This document shows, in pieces, positions 36,801 through 42,828 of a stretch of 64,000 bases of DNA. The stretch's first letter is position 1; every line of letters starts with the position of its first letter. A model generated the notes under the pieces. That model worked only from the letters and a program-made list of their open reading frames with translations. It was not told the DNA's origin and ran no database searches. Both the position numbers and the translations under genes were made by a program. Source of the DNA: Roseibacillus sp. (GTDB lineage: Bacteria; Verrucomicrobiota; Verrucomicrobiia; Verrucomicrobiales; Akkermansiaceae); NCBI GenBank assembly GCA_022448985.1, contig JAKVCR010000030.1:1-64000 (forward strand), in the 5' to 3' direction.

Positions 36801-37140
36801 GAGTGACATGGATGAAGCCCTGCTTGGAACGAATCCCCTCAGTCCGGACACCGATTCTGACGGGTCTCCAGATGGCTCGGAGGTGCAGGCCGGGACCGAT
36901 CCTCTTGATGGGGCGTCCGTATTCAAGATCATCAGGTTGAGGAGGGATCCGCGCACTGGGTTTGTAACGGTTACCTGGAACAGCGTGCCCGGCAAGAGGT
37001 ACACCCTTGAGGCCAGTCCGGACATGATCAACTGGGTCGAGGCGTCCTCCGGCATCCTGGCGGTGGGTTCGTCGACTTCGCAGCTCGATCCCCGGGCAAT
37101 TGGTCAGGAGCGGCGGTTCTACCGTGCTTCCGTGGAGTAG
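30841..37140 (+). CDS. Giant secreted lamin-tail/CotH-kinase-like protein, copy 2
   Basis: A 2099-residue paralogue of the preceding protein, with a signal peptide at 1-21. It keeps the same layout: lamin-tail domains, a CotH-like core at about 1061-1400 (DDWDTLTRDRGKNGYFLRR, and QWDSD with W1337-D1340), a PKD-like domain near 1521, a DUF1349-like domain near 1614, a further lamin-tail domain near 1826, TSP3 repeats (DTDGDGLSDMDE) near 1980 and a C-terminal WNSVPGKRYTLEASPD domain. The extra 314 residues are largely explained by an insertion at about 188-500: a galactose-binding-like module (DDGAGFWLNGQWLGGIGVSE) plus another lamin-tail domain (INEVLPQNGTGFVEFYNPTG). The CotH cores are nearly superimposable, the flanks more diverged, indicating tandem duplication followed by domain gain. 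Likely cell-surface or extracellular; substrate unknown. Confidence 0.85.
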   Translation: MKFRSMISAALLVAGSYIHVKAEQVVFSEVMYHPPAGLPEFVEVENLTATVFDIAQWRLRGAVNFDFPAYNDGDHQSNFLSAWERIVICGIDPGAFRAAYSLPASVRVLGPWTGSMANEGERITLRDKNGAMVCTLRYDDRAPWPIEADGGGHSLVLKNNNYAIDDYRLWGSSSASGGTPGTGEPTAAEEPYSNPEVDLSVGVPYINYDHNWRYLDDGSNQGTAWKEIAFNDASWDRGPGLYGYETSVVPSPGISTPFENPNAAGNDIITYYFRTTFDFNGTVAGTGISIDTILDDGAGFWLNGQWLGGIGVSEGASYTTTASRTVGDAGEEEAIVTSSAPPLVVGRNVLAVEVHQTGTTSSDVVFGARVNISTPNAPSVVINEVLPQNGTGFVEFYNPTGSAIDIGGWYLSDSASNLTKYRIPGTLDVPAGGLASIGYSQANLSVGSPTVVYLTQSDGSTIVNGLDTAMPVDGRSLGRKPSGAGSWFLFTSPTRGAANSSAEELGTVLAINEVHYDTDGNIDWIELYNDGGSAQNMAGLFLSSRRDFSDKVPLAGSISARGFRSWPVSFSTGGGDEALWIIDAGNRVIDAAVVEQAFGRDYSAAYPDGSGKFYSSEEGSQNAPNDPTRETGIVITELMVEPPSSHRDGEYIEIYNNSGSAISLAGWRIDEGVNYAFPGGTSLAPGEYLVIASNPDYTRESHSGVRVLGPYTGNLSNSGELVCLVDSWGNQADEVHYATGGEWPFLAGGLGSSLELRHPDMDNSKPSAWADSDESGKSTFQTYRISDRYLQNNSRGGSSSYKELHVHAVGDAHLALRGMSLSRNGAGTNFLPNRGERVVTNGNASNGWLCQGTHYQSYMSGNEFRIVSTGHGDVKANRCEIDVTSISDNDDLVWECQARWIYGKPTLVVHTWDRSFGDIIRLPIPRNLGTPGAANSQAEASPLPTLSEIMHSPAVPTSSDSVIITARVESGRSLNSVNLRHRVDNETWSNSWGTQAMNDRGINGDLVANDGIYSATLPSRSDNTITQFYVEATSTAGTNHVPRTAPEAPALYVVDNSNIASDLRTQRFVISARDIDYLGGGLAGESKNNYAFPRLSNQYFNATFISNESEVIYNSEIRKSGSPWTRSEGTSLARAKWKPPRDRRFRGYTRRSIDNDAGGSRGYHNRIIRYWLYLLGHAYNENEFVRVIVNGSSASLREDVEPNANDFLKRNWEQGEKGELYRIDDEWWFEDSWGRGQRNADWGYKGTREPERYHAEWIKRSREDEYDYSSFTNWVELVGQDNFSRAEIERMADIDLMAANAAVRGWVDDWDTLTRDRGKNGYFLRRYSDGKWQLAQWDSDNTFSSSSAPFIGNLAGVRNFFYKPYVRQRLNYYIGEMVDNYTAGSGRLSTWLSLEEAASGSYSANASTYNSFNSRRVNNARSSAIGSTALNMAFNVTSGGGGTINTNAEVLSLSGTSPYNVFAVEVLGHPEAEWVFNSETSWTLSGIRLKRGLTTLTIRGVDRDGNVMHTDTINVNKSGNSRPVIDVDSKPDSFNVSVADDLDLDATESYDPEGGDLSFSWSVTPEAAATLTNPTVDTARVIFGNPGLYNVTVAASDANGGNQSEVREVSVYADSGWSPFTGRLLEDWWTLENVEVRHDYSGDSWYSLDDRPGNLVMKLGDSGAAPLTGSRPTHPAIWRDVPNSVDFTLQTDMTLDSVQRGDFIAGLILEVQEGATSSRYAFGMEDGNALRIKRSSGGAYSQLYNRSYSEAKAVIRIRREGRNLRFEHRQKPGVWSTLYSRVLPVASTVGRGGLFAANDTARAARFRFDYVMVIDPSVSSPAVDHLRITELMYEPATGGALEFIELLNTGNTPLDINGVSFDGGDPFDAFTFSALTLAPEEHAVVVADTPAFRATYGGAVRILGEWSGALSNNGEKIVLRDVSGNLIHDFNYDTVEPWPVAPAGQGSSLEVIDTEGDYNDPANWRASAIEGGTPGAGILLDTDGDGLSDMDEALLGTNPLSPDTDSDGSPDGSEVQAGTDPLDGASVFKIIRLRRDPRTGFVTVTWNSVPGKRYTLEASPDMINWVEASSGILAVGSSTSQLDPRAIGQERRFYRASVE

Positions 37141-37154
37141 ATGGACCATTTCAT

Positions 37155-37178
37155 GACAGGGGGATTTCCCCCGTCTTT
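37155..37178. terminator. Strong hairpin terminator between convergent genes
   Basis: GAC-A-GGGGG (37155-37163) and CCCCC-GTC (37168-37175) form an eight-pair stem with one bulged A around an ATTT loop, followed by TTT. It lies between the second CotH gene and the convergent SAM hydrolase gene, whose stop codon overlaps the tail. It probably terminates the CotH transcript, and may work in both directions. Confidence 0.6.
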
Positions 37179-37968
37179 ACCATCTAGCGTACACAGGTGC
37201 ACCTACTTCGATGCCATTCTGCTCGGCAAAGTCATCGCCATTAATGGCAAGTTCAAGCAGTCCGCTTGATCCCAGGATGGCAACAGGCTTGCCGGGGTGA
37301 ACATCTGTATAGCAATGACGCATCGGTGCCGGGGGTCCGCCGCATGTTGCAGTGATGTCACTGCTGGCAAGTAGTTCCGGGGGGAAGGAGGAGGCAGGCA
37401 GATTGGAAATAGCGTTACCGAAGCGATCGATATAGATGACCTCACCCCGCATCTCGTTTTCTCCCTCAGTCACTTCAGGCCAGGGGAGGCGCACGAAGTC
37501 CTCTGTCGGGTCTCCAGCCTCATCAAAGCGGGCGCCAGCGGCAAGGTGGGCGGCAGCGGGAGCGAAAATGTCGCGTCCATGGAAAGTGTGACTGACGGGT
37601 TTCAGAAACCAGTTTTCATTGTTAAGGATCCTCACTTCCTCGATCTGCTCTTCCCGCAAGGCCCAGGAGAGCACGCCATTGTCAGGGCCAATGAAGATGG
37701 CCCGCTGGGTGCGCAGGGTGATAGCCCGCCGGGCACTGCCCACTCCTGGATCGACGACTGCGATATGAATCGTGCCGGCAGGGAAGTAGGGTGCGGAGGC
37801 CGCCAGAGCGAAGGCTCCATCAACCAGGTCTCCGGGGGGAACCTTGTGCGTGATATCGATAATGCGGGTGGCAGGGGCAATCCCTGAAATCACACCCTTC
37901 ATGCTGCCTACGAACCAGTCGCTGGTTCCGAAGTCGGTGGTCAGGGTAATGAGCACCTGGTCATCCAA
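37177..37968 (-). CDS. SAM hydroxide adenosyltransferase (SAM hydrolase), DUF62 family
   Basis: A 263-residue cytoplasmic enzyme, normal length for the family. The N-terminus has the diagnostic ITLTTDFGTSDWFVGSMKGV (7-26), followed by ITHKVPPGDLVDGAF and AVVDPGVGSARRAI, and later HTFHGRDIFAPAAAHLA and YIDRFGNAISNLP. These enzymes convert S-adenosylmethionine and water (hydroxide) to adenosine and methionine; their biological purpose, possibly control of SAM levels, is not settled. Relatives include the fluorinase and chlorinase, but the family's common bacterial members are hydrolases. It is the last of three minus-strand genes, 67 bp after the esterase, and its stop overlaps the shared terminator. 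No SAM riboswitch is visible upstream. Confidence 0.9.
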   Translation of the reverse strand: MDDQVLITLTTDFGTSDWFVGSMKGVISGIAPATRIIDITHKVPPGDLVDGAFALAASAPYFPAGTIHIAVVDPGVGSARRAITLRTQRAIFIGPDNGVLSWALREEQIEEVRILNNENWFLKPVSHTFHGRDIFAPAAAHLAAGARFDEAGDPTEDFVRLPWPEVTEGENEMRGEVIYIDRFGNAISNLPASSFPPELLASSDITATCGGPPAPMRHCYTDVHPGKPVAILGSSGLLELAINGDDFAEQNGIEVGAPVYARW

Positions 37969-38035
37969 GCAGAGGAACGGCAGGAGGCAAGCCGCAGGAA
38001 AGGGGTCCTGATGCTCATTGGCGCTTGTGCACAGA

Positions 38036-39007
38036 TCACGGCCCTGTGGGATTGGGTGGAGCCTTGGGCCCGCCCAGCAATTCCACCATGGCCCGGCCCA
38101 TGCCCTCTCCGATCAGCCAATAGGTCTCGGCATTACAGCACCAGTGGTAGCGGATGGGCCGGGGAGAGACAGGGCCGTCGCGGAAGAAGCCACGCGTTTC
38201 CACATAGCGGGTGTCATCCTTGAATTCGTCATGCCTGGCGACTGCTTCCTGTGCCTTCATGATCATAAGGCGCCGGTCGATTTTCTGTTCCCAGCCTCCA
38301 AATCCACTTCCCGCGATAACGAAGGGCAGGCCGGGAGAATCGAGGGCCTTGCGGATATCGCGGATGAAGTGCGCCAGATTCATTTCGTACTCGAGACAGT
38401 CCGGTTTGCTGCAGCCATCATTCCATCCCTGGTGCCAGCCGAAGCCCGCGAGGTGGGGACGGTATCCAGCCAGTTCCGGGAACTCCGTTGCCAGAGTGTT
38501 CACGCGTTTCTTGACGCTTGCGATAAGGTGATCGAACTGGGTGCCGATTCCGTCTCCCCGTGGCTTGCCGCTACGGTGCGGTTCGGCACTGGGCGGGCGC
38601 CAGGGTCCTGCCAGGCTAGTGCCGCCCGGTCCGAACTTGAGCAGGAGAATGGGATCCTCCAGGAAATCACCAACTACCCAACCGAAGCCGAGTTCGGGAC
38701 CGATGGCACCCTTGGCGGCCCAACCTCCAACACCCAGCTTTCCCTTTTGGTTGAGCCAGGTGATCCACACGTCGTTCCTCGTGATCCACTTCCCATTTCT
38801 GTGCAGGTGTCGATAGCGGTTGGCGGTAGCGGGATCCCGGGAGAGGGTTTCAAGTGTTCCTTTCTGTTCCCCGGCGATGCGGCCGTGGCCTTCCATATTC
38901 GATTGTCCGGCCAGGATGAATACCCGGACAATCTTGTCTTTTGCCAAGGTAGAACCGGGTAGCGCCAGAATGAGGCAGGCGAGAAGAAGGGCAACGGAAT
39001 GTTTCAT
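38036..39007 (-). CDS. Secreted SASA-domain carbohydrate esterase
   Basis: A 323-residue protein. I chose ATG 39007, which opens on a signal peptide (MKHSVALLLACLILALPGSTLA); the frame extends upstream into the preceding gene without leader-like sequence. The catalytic block is VRVFILAGQSNMEGHG, containing the nucleophile serine of the GQSN motif typical of the SASA (sialate O-acetylesterase-like) family, and a later GFGWHQGWNDG segment supplies the conserved WHQGxxD-type residues. Such enzymes remove O-acetyl groups from xylan, pectin or other glycans. It starts 43 bp after the sulfatase-fold gene on the same strand and may be co-transcribed with it. Confidence 0.85.
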   Translation of the reverse strand: MKHSVALLLACLILALPGSTLAKDKIVRVFILAGQSNMEGHGRIAGEQKGTLETLSRDPATANRYRHLHRNGKWITRNDVWITWLNQKGKLGVGGWAAKGAIGPELGFGWVVGDFLEDPILLLKFGPGGTSLAGPWRPPSAEPHRSGKPRGDGIGTQFDHLIASVKKRVNTLATEFPELAGYRPHLAGFGWHQGWNDGCSKPDCLEYEMNLAHFIRDIRKALDSPGLPFVIAGSGFGGWEQKIDRRLMIMKAQEAVARHDEFKDDTRYVETRGFFRDGPVSPRPIRYHWCCNAETYWLIGEGMGRAMVELLGGPKAPPNPTGP

Positions 39008-39050
39008 GACAAGGGAGGGGTTCGGTGGGCTATTGGAGCAGAGTAAAGGG

Positions 39051-41429
39051 TCATTTGGTCCCCGGGAATTGGTCAAAATGGCGCCCGATGGAATCGGGAT
39101 ATTGATCCCGGAGGGCATCGTGGCAGCGGTCAGAGCCGCGGATCTGCAGGGGATCGAGCGGTTGGTCGGCAAAGTCCGTCCATCCCATGAAATAGAGGGT
39201 CTCGGGAATTCCCTCAAGCCAGAGCCTGGTAGCCTTGAAGTTAGCTTTCTTTTTGTCGGCTACAAGGCACACGCCAATGCCTGACTTGCCGGGCCAGCGG
39301 GTGCTGAGGAGAGCTTCCCCGGGGTGCTCACCCAGCACGGAGGAGCCGGCCAGTCCTTTGAAATACTTGGGGTCCAGGCCCAGAGCTTCAAGGATGCTGG
39401 GCATTACATCCATGTGGGAGACGAGGTCCTGGCGAGGCTGGTTCTGCACCCACTCGGGCCACCGGATCATGATCGGAACCTCGATCTGCTCCCGTCGCAG
39501 ACTGGAACAGTGGAACCAGGCACCGTTTTCCTGGAATTCTTCCCCGTGATCCCCGGTCAGGATGATGATCGAGTTGTCGTAACGGCCCTGCTCCTTGAGA
39601 TAGGCGATGAATTCCTCCATCTGCCGGTCGATCCAGTTCACGGCATTCTCGTAACGCTTGACCACTTCCCGGATCTGATCCGGGGTGGGCTTGAGGGCGC
39701 CAAAGTCAATGGCTGCGCAGTCCTGGTGGATAGGGGTGAAGTCCTGGCTGGGCCAGTAGTAGTTGTAGTGGGCAGAATCGAGGGAGATGAAGTGCAGGTG
39801 ACCACCCTTGGGTGTATTTTCGAGCTGCATCTTGAGATCATCAAAGATCACCATTTCACGTTCCGGAATTCCGAGTTTGCCCGGAATCAGTGGGGCATCG
39901 AGAAACCGCTCCGCAAACTTGTGGTCGTGCCCGAAATTGAGATCGCACATCTGCTTGTAGGACAGATCGCATACCGCCCGCACACTGAAGCGATAGCCTA
40001 GCTTGTGGAGAAGACGGATGGGGTAGGAGCCCTTGAAGCCGCCCGGTTCCCGGGCCTCTCCGAGGGCATTGCGCCAGTCGATACCGATTTTGCTGTGAAA
40101 GAAGGTATACCACGAGACTGGGGTGCAATTGGACCCCGCAAAGGTAGTGCCGAACTGCTGGCACTCCTCCTTCGCGAACCGGGAAAGGAATGGCATGATG
40201 GCCGGACGGACGGTGTCACTGCGCCAGGTCTCCACCATCACGACATAGATATCAGGTTTTTTCTGGAGAGAAGGCAGGGCACCGGAAAGCAGTTGTTCCT
40301 CCTCCCTCCTGCTCTGGGTGAGGACGAAGCGGACGGAGAGCGTTTCGAGGCCGGGATTGGGCCGGAGAAGGCCCAGGTGGATGGAAAAGGCGGCGTGCTC
40401 GGCCTGCCAGACCTCCTTGCGGACGCTCACCATGCTGAGGGCCTGCTGGCCAATTGAACCCATCCACAGCCCGGCAAGGACGAGGATGGCGCGGGAAGTA
40501 CGCAGGCGGAGATTGAATTTACGGGAGAGTTTCTGCAGGCCCAGGTAGGCGCCGATAGCCAGGCCGATGATGATCAGGACGACCAGGGTGACCTGCAAGG
40601 GAGATTGCTTGATTCCGGCGGCTTCCAATTCCACGCGCAGATCGAATTTTCCGTCGAGCGTAAGATTGTTGACGAGATCGACCAGGGGCTGCTGCCAGTA
40701 AAGATCGGAGGCTGAGTCAGCCAGAACAAGGAGGGGAATGAGAACGGCTCCGGCTATGACAAGCCAGCGGGTATACGGAGGAAAGAAGGCAAGGAGGGAG
40801 TGGGAGATCAGGATTGCTGCCACCGTGAAGCCGCCGAGTGAAACGATGCGGCCCAGAATAAGGAGGAGGGATTCCCAGGTGTTTCTGTTCTGGATCTCTG
40901 CGAAGGAAGTAAAATCGCGGATTAGAAGCAGAAGCAGAACCAGGATCCAGAAGGCGCCGTTGAAGGGCCATGCCTTGTGCCGGATTGCGGGGCGGAAGAT
41001 GTGCCGGAGCCGTGTCCTGTCCAGGTTTCGAAGAGATTCGAAAGCGTAGATGAAGAGAACGCCCAGCCAGATACCGAGGATAACCAGGGCGGCCCAATAA
41101 AAGCTGAAGGGGATAGCCGGGGAAAGGGTGAGGATAAGGATGAGGTTTGCACTTACAAGGACTCCCAGGGTGAGCCGATATGCCCGGTGCTCACCCGGTC
41201 TGTTTTCAAGAAGGCGACGGTAGAGATGAGCGAGGCTGACGAGCACCATCACACCGGCAGTGATGGCGGCTGCTCCGATCAGGATGTTGTAGCCGAGGTT
41301 TCCGGCTCCGAGTTTCAGGGTGCGCTGGAAGGGGACCTGGAGAACGAGGGCTCCAGCGAGCCAGGCCATGATGAGGGCACGATTCCAGTCGGGAGGTGTG
41401 GAGGTGCGTTGGCTCAATTTGTGGCCCAT
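39051..41429 (-). CDS. Polytopic membrane protein with sulfatase-fold extracytoplasmic domain (YejM/LtaS-like)
   Basis: A 792-residue protein; I start it at ATG 41429 because the upstream in-frame extension is not membrane-like. The first 370 residues contain about eight membrane helices (for example ILIGAAAITAGVMVLVSLAH and WAALVILGIWLGVLFIYAFE). The rest is an alkaline-phosphatase/sulfatase-fold domain: DIYVVMVETWRSDTVRPAIM, then FAGSNCTPVSWYTFFHSKIG, NAVNWIDRQMEEFIAYLKEQ and IILTGDHGEEFQENGAWFHC. The C-x-P-x-R motif of true sulfatases is absent; a serine, threonine or cysteine in GSNCTPVS could be the nucleophile. The overall pattern resembles YejM/PbgA and LtaS more than secreted sulfatases, so phosphoglycerol or phosphoethanolamine transfer, or a non-catalytic envelope-sensing role, is plausible. 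Confidence 0.75.
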   Translation of the reverse strand: MGHKLSQRTSTPPDWNRALIMAWLAGALVLQVPFQRTLKLGAGNLGYNILIGAAAITAGVMVLVSLAHLYRRLLENRPGEHRAYRLTLGVLVSANLILILTLSPAIPFSFYWAALVILGIWLGVLFIYAFESLRNLDRTRLRHIFRPAIRHKAWPFNGAFWILVLLLLLIRDFTSFAEIQNRNTWESLLLILGRIVSLGGFTVAAILISHSLLAFFPPYTRWLVIAGAVLIPLLVLADSASDLYWQQPLVDLVNNLTLDGKFDLRVELEAAGIKQSPLQVTLVVLIIIGLAIGAYLGLQKLSRKFNLRLRTSRAILVLAGLWMGSIGQQALSMVSVRKEVWQAEHAAFSIHLGLLRPNPGLETLSVRFVLTQSRREEEQLLSGALPSLQKKPDIYVVMVETWRSDTVRPAIMPFLSRFAKEECQQFGTTFAGSNCTPVSWYTFFHSKIGIDWRNALGEAREPGGFKGSYPIRLLHKLGYRFSVRAVCDLSYKQMCDLNFGHDHKFAERFLDAPLIPGKLGIPEREMVIFDDLKMQLENTPKGGHLHFISLDSAHYNYYWPSQDFTPIHQDCAAIDFGALKPTPDQIREVVKRYENAVNWIDRQMEEFIAYLKEQGRYDNSIIILTGDHGEEFQENGAWFHCSSLRREQIEVPIMIRWPEWVQNQPRQDLVSHMDVMPSILEALGLDPKYFKGLAGSSVLGEHPGEALLSTRWPGKSGIGVCLVADKKKANFKATRLWLEGIPETLYFMGWTDFADQPLDPLQIRGSDRCHDALRDQYPDSIGRHFDQFPGTK

Positions 41430-41554
41430 CGATTTCCGGTTATGCGCAGTAGCGGGCGGGTCTTTATTGTCCCAACCTTTTGAGGGGATGCAAGCGGATC
41501 CGCGGGACATCCCACTTGCCAAGGGCCGGTCTTGGTGCTTTCTAAGCCAACCTC

Positions 41555-41887
41555 ATGCCAACCTATGACTACGTCTGTGAAAAGTGCGAGCATCGCTTCG
41601 AGTTCTTCCAGAGCATGAATGACGAGAAGCTGAAAGACTGTCCAAAGGAGGATTGCGATGGCGCGGTCAGGCGGTTGCTGGGGACCGGGGCTGGAATTAT
41701 CTTCAAGGGAGGGGGTTTTTACGAGACGGACTACCGCAGCGAGTCCTACAAGAGCGGGGCCAAGAAGGAATCGGAGGCCTCAAAGCCCAAGGAGTCCAAG
41801 GAGTCGAAATCAGGCGATTCCTCCGGATCTTCCCCGAAGGCAGATGCCGGCTCAAATGGGGGAGGTGGTGGGACCAAGGACAAGTGA
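41555..41887 (+). CDS. FmdB-family zinc-ribbon protein
   Basis: A 110-residue protein beginning MPTYDYVCEKCEHRFEFFQS, the standard opening of the FmdB/CxxC_CXXC_SSSS family. C8, C11, C29 and C34 form a zinc ribbon. After RLLGTGAGIIFKGGGFYETD the family's usual core ends, and residues about 70-110 are a low-complexity tail rich in K, E, S and G. These small proteins were first linked to regulation of formamidase operons, but most have no known role. It is transcribed divergently from the sulfatase-fold gene and lies 70 bp before the Lys-Ala-Glu repeat gene. Confidence 0.9.
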   Translation: MPTYDYVCEKCEHRFEFFQSMNDEKLKDCPKEDCDGAVRRLLGTGAGIIFKGGGFYETDYRSESYKSGAKKESEASKPKESKESKSGDSSGSSPKADAGSNGGGGGTKDK

Positions 41888-41957
41888 TGTGGAGCCTCTT
41901 TCAGCCGGGTTCTGATTTCTCGACAGGGTCCGCGGGGTACGAAATACTTTCCACTGA

Positions 41958-42737
41958 GTGAAGGACGAGAAGGACGAGAAGGCTGAGAAGGCTGAGAAGG
42001 CTGAGAAGGCTGAGAAGGCTGAGAAGGTGAGAGACTTTCTGAAGGCCGAGGAGGGTGAGAAGGCTGAGCCGAAGATCACTGGGCCTCCTCCCACCAGGAA
42101 AGGGGCCTTCTTAAAGAACCTGTTCTTTGTGTCACTGGTAGGGCTGGTTCTCGTGGGGGGACTGGCTTACCTCTCCTTTGATCCCCAGGATCTGTCTGAT
42201 GTGGAGGGGTATGAGCCCGATTCCTCGCGCCCCCCGGTGGGAGGGCGTGATCTTGGCGCTGTTCTCAAGAATGCGGAGAAGAACAAGCGTGCGGTGCGCA
42301 TCACGGAAGAGGAACTCAACAGCTACCTCCGCCGCACGCTGAAGTTCGAGCAAGGGGGCTGGTTCAAGAGCTTCGTCACTGCGCGGGGGGCGTGGATAAA
42401 ACTGGAGGAAGCCGGCATTGAGGTGATCATCGAGCGTGAGATCACCATCTGGGACAAGCGGCATACGGTCTCGATGCTCCTGGAAATTGAACAGACCATC
42501 AGGGAAGATGGAGGGATCGACACCGATCTGAAGCGGAAGTGGGGGAAATGGGGACGGACCCGGGTGATCAACGGATTCGTGATGTTGACGCAACCTTCCT
42601 TCAAGGCCCTCAAGGACGCATATGCCGAGGAAATAAAACGGTTCTGGAAGATGCTTGGATCTTTTCAGATCGAGATTTCAGATGGTGAGCTTAAACTCTC
42701 TCCGTCAGAAGCGGCTCCTCTGCGGAAGAATTCCTGA
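41958..42737 (+). CDS. Membrane-anchored protein with an N-terminal Lys-Ala-Glu repeat
   Basis: A 259-residue protein of unknown family. The first in-frame codon after a TGA is GTG 41958; the alternative start GTG 42027 would remove the repeat, so the N-terminus is uncertain. Residues 2-22 are two KDE and five KAE triplets, a highly charged segment likely to be helical. A membrane helix follows (about 53-73, LKNLFFVSLVGLVLVGGLAY), then an extracytoplasmic domain with no recognised motif (RITEEELNSYLRRTLKFEQG; INGFVMLTQPSFKALKDAYA). No Shine-Dalgarno sequence is clear for the GTG at 41958. Neighbours are FmdB and an unknown exported protein, which do not reveal a function. Confidence 0.6.
   Translation: MKDEKDEKAEKAEKAEKAEKAEKVRDFLKAEEGEKAEPKITGPPPTRKGAFLKNLFFVSLVGLVLVGGLAYLSFDPQDLSDVEGYEPDSSRPPVGGRDLGAVLKNAEKNKRAVRITEEELNSYLRRTLKFEQGGWFKSFVTARGAWIKLEEAGIEVIIEREITIWDKRHTVSMLLEIEQTIREDGGIDTDLKRKWGKWGRTRVINGFVMLTQPSFKALKDAYAEEIKRFWKMLGSFQIEISDGELKLSPSEAAPLRKNS
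41961..42023 (+). repeat. 9-bp in-frame tandem repeat (Lys-Asp-Glu, Lys-Ala-Glu)
   Basis: Seven 9-base units: two AAGGACGAG and then five AAGGCTGAG, identical at the base level. The unit is a multiple of three, so copy-number changes would lengthen or shorten the protein without a frameshift. Near-identical units suggest recent slippage. Confidence 0.9.
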
Positions 42738-42828
42738 CCTGGTGCGGTTGCCGGGGGGTTCAGGCATGCATGGTGGTTGTTCGGGGTGGGCCTTGCCGTC
42801 TTGCAATCGGTGGGCTTATGGGCCATGA

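Noticed and set aside
35992-37149. Minus-strand frame of 385 codons inside the second CotH gene
   Set aside because: The opposite strand encodes DUF1349-like, lamin-tail and TSP3 domains continuously; the minus frame shows no motif.
37969-38035. SAM riboswitch upstream of the SAM hydrolase gene
   Set aside because: The gap is only 67 bp and lacks the conserved cores of SAM-I, SAM-II or SAM-III riboswitches.
41961-42023. Short repeats considered as a CRISPR array
   Set aside because: Units are 9 bp, contiguous, in frame, without spacers; no cas gene is in the window.
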